A DNA stretch of 64,000 bases from JAWKSY01 sp041402125 (GTDB lineage Bacteria; Planctomycetota; GCA-002687715; DRQF01), in the NCBI GenBank assembly GCA_041402125.1, contig JAWKSY010000001.1, positions 310,001 through 374,000 on the forward strand. Direction: 5' to 3'. A program made the translations under genes and the position numbers. Shown here in pieces: positions 7,765 to 16,488 of this stretch. Each line of letters begins with the position of its first letter. Position 1 is the first letter of the stretch. The notes below the pieces were generated by a model. That model did no database searches. It was not told the origin of the DNA and was given only the letters and a program-made list of their open reading frames with translations.

Positions 7765-9921
7765 TCAGTCGGCCTTGATCCACTCCGAGGCCGCGTCGCC
7801 GAAGATCGGGTGCTTCGACAGCTCGAGGCGGCCGACGACGTCACCCTTGGCGTTCTTCACCTTGACCGTGCTCGGGAAGAAGTACTCGTCCCGCGGGATG
7901 CTGGTGCCGCTGGGCTCCTTCATCTCCTCGGTGCCGATCCTGGAGCCGTTCGCGTCGCCCCGACGCAGCTCGACCTTCGGCGTCGGGCGCCCGCCGAGGA
8001 AGTTGAAGTACTCCTCGCCGTCGTTGCCGTAGACGCGCAGCGACTTCCCGATCACCTCGACGACGGAGGGATCGCCGTCCTCGTGCTTGATCTTGGCGTC
8101 GAGCCAGAAACCCTTCTCGCCGGCGCCGCCGAGCTTCCAGACGTTGATCTTGCCGGTCTCGATCTTGAAGCCGCGCGAGCGACCGGGGCCGATGAGGACC
8201 GAGCCCTCGTTCCGGCCCTTGCCGGTGATGAAGTAGCCGCGGTAGATCTTCAGGGTGGTGGCGGGGACCCAGACGATGCCGTCCATCGCCCGCGTGAGGT
8301 CGATGAAGAAGTCGGAGGCCTCGCCCGATCCCTGCGCGACGAGGAAGGTCGGGCGGATCCCGCTCTTCGTCTCGTATTCGACGCGCAGGGGCGCCAGCTC
8401 GCCGTTGTAGGGGCGGCTGCGCATGAGGTTGCCGTCCTTCCGGACGATCTTCACCTCGTAGGGATAGAGGCCGCTCTCCTGCTGGAGATAGACGTAGCGG
8501 CCCAGGGGCTCGACGCGGGCGTCCTTGCCCTTGCCGATGATGATCGCGTCCTCGCCGTAGTCGTTGAAGCGGCTGCTCGAGTTGCAGTCGACGATCGTCA
8601 CGTCGTTGCCGCGGAGCTTGCCCTTGATCGCGGACGCGCCGCGGATGCGGAAGATGAGCTGGCCCTGGTCGGCCCACTTGAAGGGCGTGCCGTAGACCTT
8701 CTCCTGCAGGGCGATGTCGACGAGCTCGACGGTGATGTCGCGCTCGCCGCCGTCGTCGTAGTAGGCCGTGTAGGTGAAGTTGACCGGCTTGCCCTTCTTG
8801 AGCTTCACGATCTTGCCGCGGTCCTTGCCGTCGGGACCGTCGGGATCGATCCGGAGCTTCCCGTCCCAGTCGGCCGTCGCCTGCTCGCCGAGGAACCGGA
8901 ACTCGAGGTCCTTGGCGTCCTTCTTGAACTCCGCGAGGTAGTAGAAGGGCTCGGTCGTGGGGTTCTCCGCGTTCCACTGCAGGGGGAACCAGGGGAAGTG
9001 CTGGCGGCTGAGGTCGACCTTGTCGGCCTTGAAGCCCTCGTCGTCGACCCACTCGAACTCGGCCTCGGGCACCGGCGGACGGAGGACGCCTCCCTCGGCG
9101 CCGGCGTTGCCGGATCCGGGATCGACCTCGACGACGAGGCTCTTCTTGTAGTCCTCCTCGTGCTTCTTGCGGGAGGCCTCGAGATCGAGGTTGATGTCGA
9201 TCAGATCGTCGCGCTTGATCTTGTCGTAGGTGCGCAGCTCCTGCATCGCGCCGCGGGTCTCGTCGAGGCTCGACTTGGTCTGCTCGCCGCCCTTCTCCGC
9301 GAAGGCCTCGGCCTTCTTGAACCAGTAGGCGGCGGCGAAGTTGTCGTCGATCTTCCGGTAGCACCAGCCGTTGCGGAAGGCGGCGCCGTACGCGAACCAC
9401 CAGTCGGCGATCTCGAGCGAGGCGTTCGCCGACTTCGTGTACTCGCCGATGGCCGTGCGATAGTCGGCCTCGTTGGCCGTCTTCGTCGCGTTGTCGTTGG
9501 CCTCGATGCCCTTGTCGTAGGCCTGCAGCGCCTCGACGCGCTTCGCGTACTGGGGCGGCCCCAGCTTCTTGAACCACTGCTCGCGCTCGGCGAGCCGCGC
9601 GTCGTTGTGGCGCAGCTTGTAGATGATGCCGAGCTGGTTGAGGGTGCTCTTGTAGTCCTCGATCTGCTCCGGCGGCGCCGACTCGTGGTAGGTGCAGATG
9701 CGGAGCTCGAGATTGAAGAAGGCGTTCTGCGCGAGGTTCTTCTGCGCGACGACCATGTCACCGAGCTTCGCGAAGTCTCCGGCCTTCACCGCCTCGATGG
9801 CGGCGTCGGCGAACTGCGCGGCCGCCTGACCGCGAGCGGCCGGAGCGGCGAAGGCGAAGGCGAGGATCGCGGCCGCGAAGACCGCGCTCGTGCGCGAGAA
9901 GAAGGTCTGGGTGATGTGCAT
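7765..9921 (-). CDS. Large exported protein, TPR-like helical N-terminus, unknown function
   Basis: 718 residues from ATG 9921, which has GAGGGG 6 nt upstream and opens a clear Sec signal peptide (hydrophobic AVFAAAILAFAFAAP, cleavage near AARG-QA). Residues about 30-260 are helical with TPR-like spacing (YDKGIEANDNATKTANEADY, AAYWFKKAEAFAEKGGE). After a linker the C-terminal 450 residues look beta-rich, with several Lys/Gly/Asp-dense strands, and no enzyme motif that I recognise. It is a single-gene unit: a terminator follows and a -10-like TAGAAT lies about 130 nt upstream. A large periplasmic or surface scaffold is a guess; no function can be assigned. Confidence 0.85.
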   Translation of the reverse strand: MHITQTFFSRTSAVFAAAILAFAFAAPAARGQAAAQFADAAIEAVKAGDFAKLGDMVVAQKNLAQNAFFNLELRICTYHESAPPEQIEDYKSTLNQLGIIYKLRHNDARLAEREQWFKKLGPPQYAKRVEALQAYDKGIEANDNATKTANEADYRTAIGEYTKSANASLEIADWWFAYGAAFRNGWCYRKIDDNFAAAYWFKKAEAFAEKGGEQTKSSLDETRGAMQELRTYDKIKRDDLIDINLDLEASRKKHEEDYKKSLVVEVDPGSGNAGAEGGVLRPPVPEAEFEWVDDEGFKADKVDLSRQHFPWFPLQWNAENPTTEPFYYLAEFKKDAKDLEFRFLGEQATADWDGKLRIDPDGPDGKDRGKIVKLKKGKPVNFTYTAYYDDGGERDITVELVDIALQEKVYGTPFKWADQGQLIFRIRGASAIKGKLRGNDVTIVDCNSSSRFNDYGEDAIIIGKGKDARVEPLGRYVYLQQESGLYPYEVKIVRKDGNLMRSRPYNGELAPLRVEYETKSGIRPTFLVAQGSGEASDFFIDLTRAMDGIVWVPATTLKIYRGYFITGKGRNEGSVLIGPGRSRGFKIETGKINVWKLGGAGEKGFWLDAKIKHEDGDPSVVEVIGKSLRVYGNDGEEYFNFLGGRPTPKVELRRGDANGSRIGTEEMKEPSGTSIPRDEYFFPSTVKVKNAKGDVVGRLELSKHPIFGDAASEWIKAD

Positions 9922-10046
9922 CGATACCCCTCGATTCATCGTCGGGTGATCCGTTCGTCGGGCGCGGCGTTCCGGGGTGCGCGTTTTCGCACGCAAGTCC
10001 CCACTGCATCGCGACCTAAGTGAAGGACGTTCGCCTTCGGTCGGTC

Positions 10047-10052
10047 ATTCTA
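10047..10052 (-). promoter_or_regulatory. Possible -10 element for the exported protein gene
   Basis: On the minus strand TTTGTAGAATGA contains TAGAAT with a TTTG just before it, in an unusually AT-rich spot about 125 nt upstream of the start at 9921. No good -35 box is visible. Confidence 0.3.
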
Positions 10053-10129
10053 CAAATTCCCGGCCGTCGGCACCGAGGACTCCCCGGACGGGACGCGGGA
10101 TTGCCCGAAGCCCCGGCGCGGGCGCGTCT

Positions 10130-11737
10130 TCAGGCCCCGCCCGGCCCCGACGGCCGCCGGTAGCGGGAGACGATCCGTTCCGCGGCGCGCCAGCCGTCCA
10201 CCGCCGCACTGACGATGCCGCCGGCGTAGCCCGCGCCCTCGCCCACCGGGTAGAGGCCGCCGATGCCCTCCGCCTCGAGGTCCTCGCCGCGCACGACGCG
10301 GACGGGCGCCGAGGAGCGTGCTTCGGGGCCGACGATCACGGCCTCGGGGTGGAGGTAGCCGCGCATCTGGGAGCCGAAGGCGACGAGGCCGCGGCGGATC
10401 CGCTCGGCGATCCACGGCTCGACGAGCTCGTCGACGCGCGCCGGAACCGTGCCGGAGCGGCAGCTCGTCGGCGGCACGTCGTCGCTCGGGCGCTCCTCCA
10501 TGAAGTCGATCAGCCGCTGGGCCGGCGCGGCGAAGGCCGCGCCCGCGATCTCGGAGGCGAGGCGCTCGGCCCGCTCCTGGAAGCGCAGCCCCGCGAGCGG
10601 CCCCTCCCCGCCGAAGGCCTCGGGCGGCACCGTCGTCACCACGCCGCTGTTGGCGAAGCCCGTGTCCTTGCGAAAGTAGCTCATGCCGTTCGTGTTGTAG
10701 TGCGCCGCGTCGTGCACGGCCGGCATGATCTCGCCGCCGGGACACATGCAGAAGGAGAACACGCTCTCGTGGTCGACCTTCGCCACGAGGCGGTAGTCGG
10801 CGGGCCCCATGCGGTCGGAGAGGCCGGCGTCGCCGTAGATGACCTCGTCCACCCAGGCCTGGGGGTGCTCGACGCGGAAGCCCATCTGGAAGGGCTTCCG
10901 TTCGAGGTGCGCGCCCGCCTCGTCGAGGGCGGCGTAGAAGTCCCGCGCGCTGTGGCCCGGCCCCGAGACGACGACCTCGGCCGGGATCTCCCCCTGCGAC
11001 GTCCGCAGCGCCGCGAGGCGACCCTCGCGGACATCGAGGCCGTCCACGCGGCACTCGTAGTGCATCTCGCCGCCGAGCTCGATGATCTCGCGGCGGATCT
11101 TGCCGACGACCGCGCGCACGCGGTCCGAGCCGAGGTGCGGGCGGTAGTAGTAGCCCACGAGATCGAGTCCCGACTTGCGACGGAACTCGTCGAGCACGAG
11201 GCGCGCGCGCGGATCCTTGCTGCGCGAGGTCAGCTTGCCGTCGCTGAAGGTCCCCGCGCCGCCCTCGCCGAAGAGGTAGTTGCTCTCGGGGCGCAGCTCG
11301 CGGCCGCGGTGGAAGGCCTCGATCTGGCCGACGCGGCGATTCATGGCCGAGCCGCGCTCGAGGACGATCGGGCGGTAGCCCTCGCGGGCGAGGAGGAGCC
11401 CGGCGAAGAGTCCGGCCGGTCCCATGCCGATCACGACGGGTCGCGAGTCGAGCGGCGCCTCGCCGCGTTGCAGCGGCGGCAGGATCGCGGGCTCGACGTA
11501 GCGGACGTCGCGCGAGCGCGGGAAGCGGCGCGGCGCGGCGCCGGCGGCGTCCTCGAGGTGGAAGTCGAAGCTGTAGACGAGCTCGGGCCGCCGGCGGCGC
11601 TTGTCGACCGACTTGCGGACGAGCTCGATCTGCGCGACCTCGCCCTCCTTCAGACCGGCCCGGGCGAGCGCCCGGCGCACCAGCGCGGTCTCGTCGCCGT
11701 CCAGCGGCATGCGCATCTCGCTGACTCGGATCGGCAC
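10130..11737 (-). CDS. FAD-dependent dehydrogenase (COG2509-type)
   Basis: 535 residues starting with GTG 11737, preceded by GAGGAAC. An N-terminal domain of about 85 residues is followed by a dinucleotide-binding motif (VVIGMGPAGLFAGLLLAREG). Other visible family blocks are YLFGEGGAGTFSDGKLTSR, VVSGPGHSARDFYAAL, CPGGEIMPA and a C-terminal FAD-contact segment GEGAGYAGGIVSAAVDG. Members of this family are putative NAD(FAD)-utilising oxidoreductases of unproven substrate. The upstream rhomboid gene ends 10 nt before the start, suggesting one transcript with hpt and rhomboid. Family confident, reaction unknown. Confidence 0.88.
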   Translation of the reverse strand: MPIRVSEMRMPLDGDETALVRRALARAGLKEGEVAQIELVRKSVDKRRRRPELVYSFDFHLEDAAGAAPRRFPRSRDVRYVEPAILPPLQRGEAPLDSRPVVIGMGPAGLFAGLLLAREGYRPIVLERGSAMNRRVGQIEAFHRGRELRPESNYLFGEGGAGTFSDGKLTSRSKDPRARLVLDEFRRKSGLDLVGYYYRPHLGSDRVRAVVGKIRREIIELGGEMHYECRVDGLDVREGRLAALRTSQGEIPAEVVVSGPGHSARDFYAALDEAGAHLERKPFQMGFRVEHPQAWVDEVIYGDAGLSDRMGPADYRLVAKVDHESVFSFCMCPGGEIMPAVHDAAHYNTNGMSYFRKDTGFANSGVVTTVPPEAFGGEGPLAGLRFQERAERLASEIAGAAFAAPAQRLIDFMEERPSDDVPPTSCRSGTVPARVDELVEPWIAERIRRGLVAFGSQMRGYLHPEAVIVGPEARSSAPVRVVRGEDLEAEGIGGLYPVGEGAGYAGGIVSAAVDGWRAAERIVSRYRRPSGPGGA

Positions 11738-11747
11738 GGGCGGTTCC

Positions 11748-12590
11748 TCAGCGGCGATTGCCGTCCTTCAGCTTCTTGCTCTGCGAGAGCAGGAACCGGC
11801 GCTCGCGCTCGGTGAGGCGGTCCATTCCCTCGCGCGCGATCTTGTCGAGCAGGCGGTCGAGCTCGAGGCGCTCGGTCTCGTCCTTCTCCTGGGCGCGCTC
11901 GTGGCGCTTCCGCTCGCGCTGCTCGGCGACCTCGTCGCGCCAGCCGCCGAGGCGGGGCCAGAGGAAACCGTAGGCGAAGCCGCCGAAGGCGCCGGCGAGG
12001 TGGACGCTGTGCGCGGTGCCGTCGCCGCCCTGGTAGGCGACGAGGCGCATGATGTCGATGAAGACGAGCAGCGTCGCCAGGACCCAGCACTTCATGGGGA
12101 TGATGCCCCAGATCAGCAGCTCCAGACGCGGAAAGCGGGAGCCGAGGAGCACGACGAGTCCGAGGGCCGCACCACTCGCGCCGAGGCAGAAGCGCGGAGT
12201 GACGGTCAACAGCGACTCGACGATGAAGCCGAGGCCCGCGAAGACCGCGAGGCCCGCGGTCACGAGGAGGAAATGGCGCGCGCCGAAGTAGCTCTCGAGG
12301 ATCCAGCCCGCGATCGCGATGTAGAAGATGTTGCCGATGAGGTGGCCGGGGTCCCAGTGGACGAGCGCGTAGCTCAGCCAGGTCCAGGGCAGGTAGAGCC
12401 GGTCGGCGTCGAGCGAGAGGCCGTCGCGGACGATTCCGGTCGTCTCACCCCGGACGCCCCCACCGACGAGCCAGAGCAGGAGCGAGAAGCCGGCGAGGAT
12501 GCCGAGCATCCACAGCGTCGCGACCGGACGCTGGCGCGGGAAGAACTGCCCCCCGTCGGGGTCGGCCCATTTTCGATCGCGCCAGCTCAT
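11748..12590 (-). CDS. Rhomboid family intramembrane serine protease
   Basis: 280 residues with about six membrane helices. The catalytic serine is in GASGAALGLVVLLGS, the catalytic histidine in HSVHLAGAFGGFAYGF, and the HIxGN-type stretch is HLIGNIFYIAIAGW. A charged C-terminal tail of about 70 residues (RLELDRLLDKIAREGMDRLT, ERRFLLSQSKKLKDG) resembles the small domain often found after bacterial rhomboids. Rhomboids cleave substrate membrane helices within the bilayer; the substrate here is unknown. The gene lies between hpt (73 nt upstream) and a FAD-dependent dehydrogenase (10 nt downstream), all on the minus strand. Confidence 0.93.
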   Translation of the reverse strand: MSWRDRKWADPDGGQFFPRQRPVATLWMLGILAGFSLLLWLVGGGVRGETTGIVRDGLSLDADRLYLPWTWLSYALVHWDPGHLIGNIFYIAIAGWILESYFGARHFLLVTAGLAVFAGLGFIVESLLTVTPRFCLGASGAALGLVVLLGSRFPRLELLIWGIIPMKCWVLATLLVFIDIMRLVAYQGGDGTAHSVHLAGAFGGFAYGFLWPRLGGWRDEVAEQRERKRHERAQEKDETERLELDRLLDKIAREGMDRLTERERRFLLSQSKKLKDGNRR

Positions 12591-12663
12591 GACCGCTTCA
12601 ATACGCTCGACTTCGCCTCGTGCGCGGCGCGATCCGGAGAAAGGTCGCGGCCGCGCGGAATCC

Positions 12664-13212
12664 TCATGCGTCGGCGGAGAGGTAGCACCTCTCCTTCAGC
12701 ACGCCGATGTAGGGCAGGTTGCGGTACTTCCCGGCGTAGTCCAGGCCGTAGCCGACGACGAAGTGATCGCCCACCTCGAACCCCGCCCAGTCGGCCTCGA
12801 GCTCCTCGGAGCGCCGCGCCTTCTTGTCGAGGAGGACGCAGGTCCGCACGTCCCGGGCGCCCTGCTCGCGGAGCCGGTCGCAGACCGTCTTGAGGGTGCG
12901 GCCGGTGTCCAGGATGTCGTCGAGGAGGAGGATCCGCTTCCCGGCGAAGCTCTTCTCGGGGAAGACCTTGATGCCGACGTGCCCCGACGAGACGGTCGCG
13001 TCGCCGTAGCTCGACGCCTGGATGAAGTCGATCTCGAGGTGGATCGGGATGTGGCGCATCAGGTCGCTGATGAAGACCACCCCGCCCTTCAGGAGGGCCA
13101 TCAGGACGAGGTCGTCGCCGCCGTATTCACGGGCGATCTCCCCCCCCAGGGCCCGGAGCCGCTCCCGGATCTGTTCCTCCGAGAAGAGGACTTCCTGGAT
13201 GTCTTGATGCAT
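12664..13212 (-). CDS. hpt: Hypoxanthine phosphoribosyltransferase
   Basis: 182 residues. The N-terminus MHQDIQEVLFSEEQIRERL is typical for bacterial Hpt. The PRPP-binding motif is ILLLDDILDTGRTL and the purine-contact block is KARRSEELEADWAGFEVGDH followed by VVGYGLDYAGKYRNLPYIGV. It salvages hypoxanthine (and often guanine) to the nucleotide. ATG 13212 is chosen from the family N-terminus; an in-frame ATG at 13248 would add 12 residues without family support. It is divergent from folD with about 96 bp between the starts. Confidence 0.95.
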   Translation of the reverse strand: MHQDIQEVLFSEEQIRERLRALGGEIAREYGGDDLVLMALLKGGVVFISDLMRHIPIHLEIDFIQASSYGDATVSSGHVGIKVFPEKSFAGKRILLLDDILDTGRTLKTVCDRLREQGARDVRTCVLLDKKARRSEELEADWAGFEVGDHFVVGYGLDYAGKYRNLPYIGVLKERCYLSADA

Positions 13213-13308
13213 GTCCGGTTCCCGATTGCCGCGGAGCTGGGCTCCCATGATATCGTGTGCCGCCGGCGCCTTCCCGGGCGCGGACGAAAAACCCCTCCGG
13301 AGTGCCGC

Positions 13309-14148
13309 ATGGCGGAGATCATCGACGGGAAGGCCATTGCGCGGGCGATCAAGGCCGAGGTCGCCGCGCGCCTCCAGGAGCGCGGCGGCGCCGCCCCGCT
13401 GATCGTGGCCGTCGAGGTCGGGCAGGACGACGCGAGCGCGTCCTACGTCCGCAACCAGGCGCGGCAGGCCGATCGCGTCGGCATCCTCCACCGGCTCGAC
13501 CGGCTCCCGGACGACATCGACGACGCCGGCCTCCAGGCCCACCTCCGCCGTCTCGGCGAGGACCCGGAAGTCACGGCGATCATGCTCCAGACGCCGCTGC
13601 CGCGACACCTCGACCTCCGCGCGGCGCGAGCGGCCATCGACCCCGAGAAGGACGTCGAAGCCGTCACGACGACGAACGCCGGACGGCTGGTTTCCGGAGT
13701 GCATCGCGTGGCGCCCTGCACCGCCCTCGCGGCCGTCGCCTGCCTCGAGGCGGCGACCGGCGGCGACCTCCGCGGTCTCCACGTGACCGTGATCGGCCGG
13801 AGCGAGATCGTCGGTCGGCCGCTGGCGCTCCTCCTCCTGCACGGCGACGCCACCGTCACCGTCACGCACCGCCACACCCGCCACCTGGCGCAGCACACCC
13901 GCGAGGCCGACGTCGTCATCTCCGCCGTCGGCCAGCCCGGACTCGTGACCGCGGACATGGTGCGGGAGGGCGCGATCGTCGTGGACGTCGGCACCAACTG
14001 GATCGCCGAGCAGAACCGCCTCGTCGGCGACGTCGACTACGAGGCGGTCGCCGCCAAGGCCTCCCGGATCACCCCCGTCCCCGGCGGCGTCGGCCCCGTG
14101 ACCGTGGCGATGCTCCTCCGGAACGCGGTCCACCTTCTCGACGGCTAG
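13309..14148 (+). CDS. folD: Methylenetetrahydrofolate dehydrogenase/cyclohydrolase FolD with Lys-to-Gln active-site change
   Basis: 279 residues, normal FolD length. Family blocks are present: DASASYVRNQARQADRVGI, AIMLQTPLPRHLD (substrate Gln), DPEKDVEAVTTTNAGRL (catalytic-region Asp), the NADP-binding VIGRSEIVGRPLALLLLHG and ITPVPGGVGPVTVAML. In the usual YxxxK motif of FolD/MTHFD1 the lysine is essential for the cyclohydrolase step. Here the motif reads Y-V-R-N-Q, so the lysine is glutamine (codon CAG). The bases around it read cleanly, so this is not an obvious frameshift artefact. The dehydrogenase step may remain; the cyclohydrolase is predicted to be impaired. It is divergent from hpt. 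Confidence 0.93.
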   Translation: MAEIIDGKAIARAIKAEVAARLQERGGAAPLIVAVEVGQDDASASYVRNQARQADRVGILHRLDRLPDDIDDAGLQAHLRRLGEDPEVTAIMLQTPLPRHLDLRAARAAIDPEKDVEAVTTTNAGRLVSGVHRVAPCTALAAVACLEAATGGDLRGLHVTVIGRSEIVGRPLALLLLHGDATVTVTHRHTRHLAQHTREADVVISAVGQPGLVTADMVREGAIVVDVGTNWIAEQNRLVGDVDYEAVAAKASRITPVPGGVGPVTVAMLLRNAVHLLDG

Positions 14149-14180
14149 CTCTCAGACGGTGAACGCGAGGGAACGCTCGG

Positions 14181-14300
14181 ATGCACGTACGGAGCTCTCA
14201 TACGGTGTCAGTCACCGGATGAGAATTTTCCGATCGCCGCCGTCGCGAGGAGCGACCGCCCCACGAAAATTCTCATCCGGTGACTGACACCGTATGAGAG
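14181..14300. repeat. Nested palindromic repeat element, site A
   Basis: A perfect 35-nt inverted repeat (left arm 14195-14229, right arm 14266-14300, 36-nt spacer). Each arm is itself an imperfect palindrome of the form CTCATACGGTG-TCAGT-CACCGGATGAG. The bases at 14181-14192 (ATGCACGTACGG) match the start of the other arm type found at sites C and D, so a truncated second copy abuts it. It lies between the convergent folD and polyprenyl synthetase genes, two bases from the stop of the latter. Confidence 0.9.
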
Positions 14301-14301
14301 T

Positions 14302-15285
14302 TCAGGCGCGGCGGCGGAGGACGAAGCCGGCGATCTCGTCGAGGATGGGGGTCGCGGTGGAGCCGAGCAGGCCGCGGAGGTCGGCGAGCGCCTCCTCCAC
14401 GTAGGCCTCGGCGCGCCCGGTGGCGAACTCGACGGATCCGCGCTCCGCGATCAGACGCCGGATGCGGAGGACGTCCGAGGCGTCGGCGCGACGGCTCTCG
14501 ATGATCTCGCGCACCTCGCGGCGCTCCTCCCCCTCGAGCTGGCCGAGGAGGTGGATGAGGGGAAGCGTCATCTTGCCGTTCGCGACGTCGCTGCCGAGCG
14601 ACTTGCCGACGACTTCCTCGTCGCCGGAGAGGTCGAGACAGTCGTCGATGATCTGGAAGCCCGTGCCGAGCGCGATCCCGAAGCGGCCGAAGGCCTGGAC
14701 GACGCGCGGCGAGGCCTCGGCGAGGTGCGCCGCGAGCTCGCAACCGACGCCGTAGAGCGACGCGGTCTTCTTCCGGATGATCGACAGGTAGGTCTGGGTG
14801 TCGACCGAGGCGTCGCCGGCGAGACGGTTCTGGTGGATCTCACCCTCGCAGAGCGTGCCGACGCAGGCGGTGAGTTCCGCGAGGGCGCGCGGATCGCCGA
14901 GGGAGACGAGCAGGCTGATGGCGCGCGAGAAGATCACGTCGCCGAGCAGCACGGCATCCTTGTCGGTCCAGCGCGCGTTGATCGAGGTCGCGCGTCGACG
15001 CATGGTCGCGCGATCGATGACGTCGTCGTGAACGAGGGTGGCGAGATGGATCATCTCGACCACCGCCGCGAGTCTCACGTGCTCTTCACGTGCTCCGCCG
15101 CAGAGATCGGCGATGACGAAGACGAGAGCCGGACGCAGGCGCTTGCCCGAGTAGCTCCGCGCGTAGGCGAGCATCTCCCGGACGTGCGGCACCTCCGACG
15201 AGAACTGCTCGTCGAGGAGCTCTTCGAGGGCATCGAGGCGAGGCTTGATGCCGGCAAGGCTCTGCGCCAATCCGGTCGGCGTCAT
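14302..15285 (-). CDS. Long-chain polyprenyl diphosphate synthase
   Basis: 327 residues. Both aspartate-rich motifs are present: the first DDVID within LVHDDVIDRATMRR and the second DDCLD within GFQIIDDCLDLSGDEE. GKRLRPAL and GKMTLPLIHLL are further family blocks. Enzymes of this type extend FPP with isopentenyl units to make the side chain of menaquinone, so it pairs logically with mqnA in this genome. Product chain length cannot be read from the sequence, so no hepT/ispB name is given. ATG 15285 is preferred to an in-frame TTG three codons upstream. It lies downstream of mobA on the same strand (59-nt gap). Confidence 0.92.
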   Translation of the reverse strand: MTPTGLAQSLAGIKPRLDALEELLDEQFSSEVPHVREMLAYARSYSGKRLRPALVFVIADLCGGAREEHVRLAAVVEMIHLATLVHDDVIDRATMRRRATSINARWTDKDAVLLGDVIFSRAISLLVSLGDPRALAELTACVGTLCEGEIHQNRLAGDASVDTQTYLSIIRKKTASLYGVGCELAAHLAEASPRVVQAFGRFGIALGTGFQIIDDCLDLSGDEEVVGKSLGSDVANGKMTLPLIHLLGQLEGEERREVREIIESRRADASDVLRIRRLIAERGSVEFATGRAEAYVEEALADLRGLLGSTATPILDEIAGFVLRRRA

Positions 15286-15344
15286 GCAACACAAATCCCG
15301 ATCAGGTTGAGCCTTAGCGCAAGAGTCCGAGTGAGAGGGCGAAG

Positions 15345-15992
15345 TTAACAGCCCCTCGCCCCACCGTCAACGTCGGCGGGGTCTCCGCCCGCCGCCGCGA
15401 AGTCCTCGGCGGTGTTGAGGTTGCGGAGGATCTCCGGCCGCGAGGGTTCGATCGCGAGGCTCCGGAGGCCATCTTCCCATCCCAGGAGCTTGCGATGGCC
15501 GCTCTCGAGTGCGGCGGATAGTCGCGGCCCGCAATCGGCGGCCAGGGCCACCGGGAGGGGCTGGACGACGCCGGCCGAGGCGAAACGGGCCAGATCGGCC
15601 CCTCCGGCGCGCAGGTCCGCCACGAGGCGTTCGAGCTCGGCGCGGTCCAGGTTCGGCATGTCGCAGGGGACGACGACCAGGATCGGGGCCTCGGCTTCCG
15701 CCCGGAGCACCTCGAGTCCGGCGAGGGGCCCGACCCCGGAGAGCCGATCCGCGAGGAGTCTCCTCCCCACCCCCTCTCCGGGCCGGTCGTCCCGGTCCCC
15801 GATCGCGAGGAGCACGGTCGCGCCCGGCGGGGCGCAACGCGAGATCTGGTGCTCGAGCAGGGTGCGTCCCCGGAAGGGCAGACGAGCCTTGTCCCGGCCC
15901 ATGCGGCGCCCGCGCCCCCCGACGAGGACGCCGAGTTGCCAGGCCAAAGGGACGGAAGAAGGAGACGGGAGGTCAGTCGGAGGAGGCGTCAT
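15345..15992 (-). CDS. mobA: Molybdenum cofactor guanylyltransferase MobA
   Basis: 215 residues. The N-terminal nucleotide-binding signature is GVLVGGRGRRMGRDKARLPF (family LAGGxSxRMGxDK). The metal-binding segment VVPCDMPNLDRAELERLV and the C-terminal LRNLNTAEDF (family NxNTPED) are also present. It attaches GMP to molybdopterin to give the bis-MGD cofactor. The start lies 20 nt inside the preceding small gene (ends 15973), so the two are coupled. Targets using molybdopterin are not in this window; the neighbour tatA is relevant because folded Mo-enzymes are exported by Tat. Confidence 0.9.
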   Translation of the reverse strand: MTPPPTDLPSPSSVPLAWQLGVLVGGRGRRMGRDKARLPFRGRTLLEHQISRCAPPGATVLLAIGDRDDRPGEGVGRRLLADRLSGVGPLAGLEVLRAEAEAPILVVVPCDMPNLDRAELERLVADLRAGGADLARFASAGVVQPLPVALAADCGPRLSAALESGHRKLLGWEDGLRSLAIEPSRPEILRNLNTAEDFAAAGGDPADVDGGARGC

Positions 15993-16188
15993 CGCGCGCG
16001 TCGGCCCGGCGTCGCTCGATCCGGATCTCGATCCGGTCGGCGCCCTCGGCCCCCTTCAGGCCGGCGACCAGTCCTTGGACGGTCCCGCCGACGACGTCGT
16101 GGATGAACGATCGGAGCGGCATCCGCTCGCCGTCCACGACGAGCTCGACCTTGTAGCGCGGCCCCGGCCGATCCGGGGAGGAGGACAC
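15973..16188 (-). CDS. 71-residue conserved-looking small protein, GTG start
   Basis: Begins with GTG at 16188, four bases after the tatA stop, with GAGGA about 9 nt upstream inside the end of tatA. It ends 20 nt inside mobA. The protein is soluble: a strand-rich start (RYKVELVVDGERMPLRSFIH), a helix with a hydrophobic face (DVVGGTVQGLVAGLKGAEGA), a strand DRIEIRIERRR and an acidic/basic tail. I recognise no named family, but the tight packing between tatA and mobA and the strand-helix-strand pattern support a real gene. Confidence 0.7.
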   Translation of the reverse strand: MSSSPDRPGPRYKVELVVDGERMPLRSFIHDVVGGTVQGLVAGLKGAEGADRIEIRIERRRADARDDASSD

Positions 16189-16192
16189 GGGC

Positions 16193-16402
16193 TCAGTCCT
16201 CGTCGCGCGGGAGCTTCTTGGCCTTCTCGTCCTCTTCGTCCTCACCGGACCGGATGCCCTTCTTGAACTCGACGACGGACTGCCCGACGCTCTTGGCGAG
16301 CTTGGGCAGCTTGGTCGAGCCGAAGAGCAGCACGGCGATGCCGGCGATGATGGCCCACTCCCAGGTCCCGATGGCGAAGAAGGTGGCGAAACCGAGGTTC
16401 AT
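16193..16402 (-). CDS. tatA: Sec-independent translocase subunit TatA
   Basis: 69 residues from ATG 16402, which has GGAGA 6 nt upstream; an in-frame TTG five codons earlier is less likely. It has a short periplasmic start, one membrane helix (EWAIIAGIAVLLFGSTKLPK) with the Phe-Gly hinge, the amphipathic helix LAKSVGQSVVEFKKGI, and a highly acidic tail. TatA oligomers form the passage for folded proteins. It lies downstream of murA with a palindromic repeat in between and upstream of a small gene and mobA. tatB/tatC are not in the window. Confidence 0.93.
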   Translation of the reverse strand: MNLGFATFFAIGTWEWAIIAGIAVLLFGSTKLPKLAKSVGQSVVEFKKGIRSGEDEEDEKAKKLPRDED

Positions 16403-16488
16403 GACGGGTCTCCGCAAGGAACCGATGCGGTTCCAGTCTGTGCCTCCCCCCCGCCGGAAGCAAGTCCGCCTCCCTCCCCCCCGCTTCG

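Noticed and set aside
7810..10023. A 737-codon plus-strand frame opposite the exported protein gene
   Set aside because: Composition (Ala/Val/Asp/Leu/Arg only) is that of an antisense shadow; the minus frame has a signal peptide and ribosome-binding site.
14181..14300. Simple intrinsic terminator between folD and the polyprenyl synthetase gene
   Set aside because: The arms are 35 nt with a 36-nt spacer and are shared in form with four other sites, so it is a repeat element, though it may also stop transcription.
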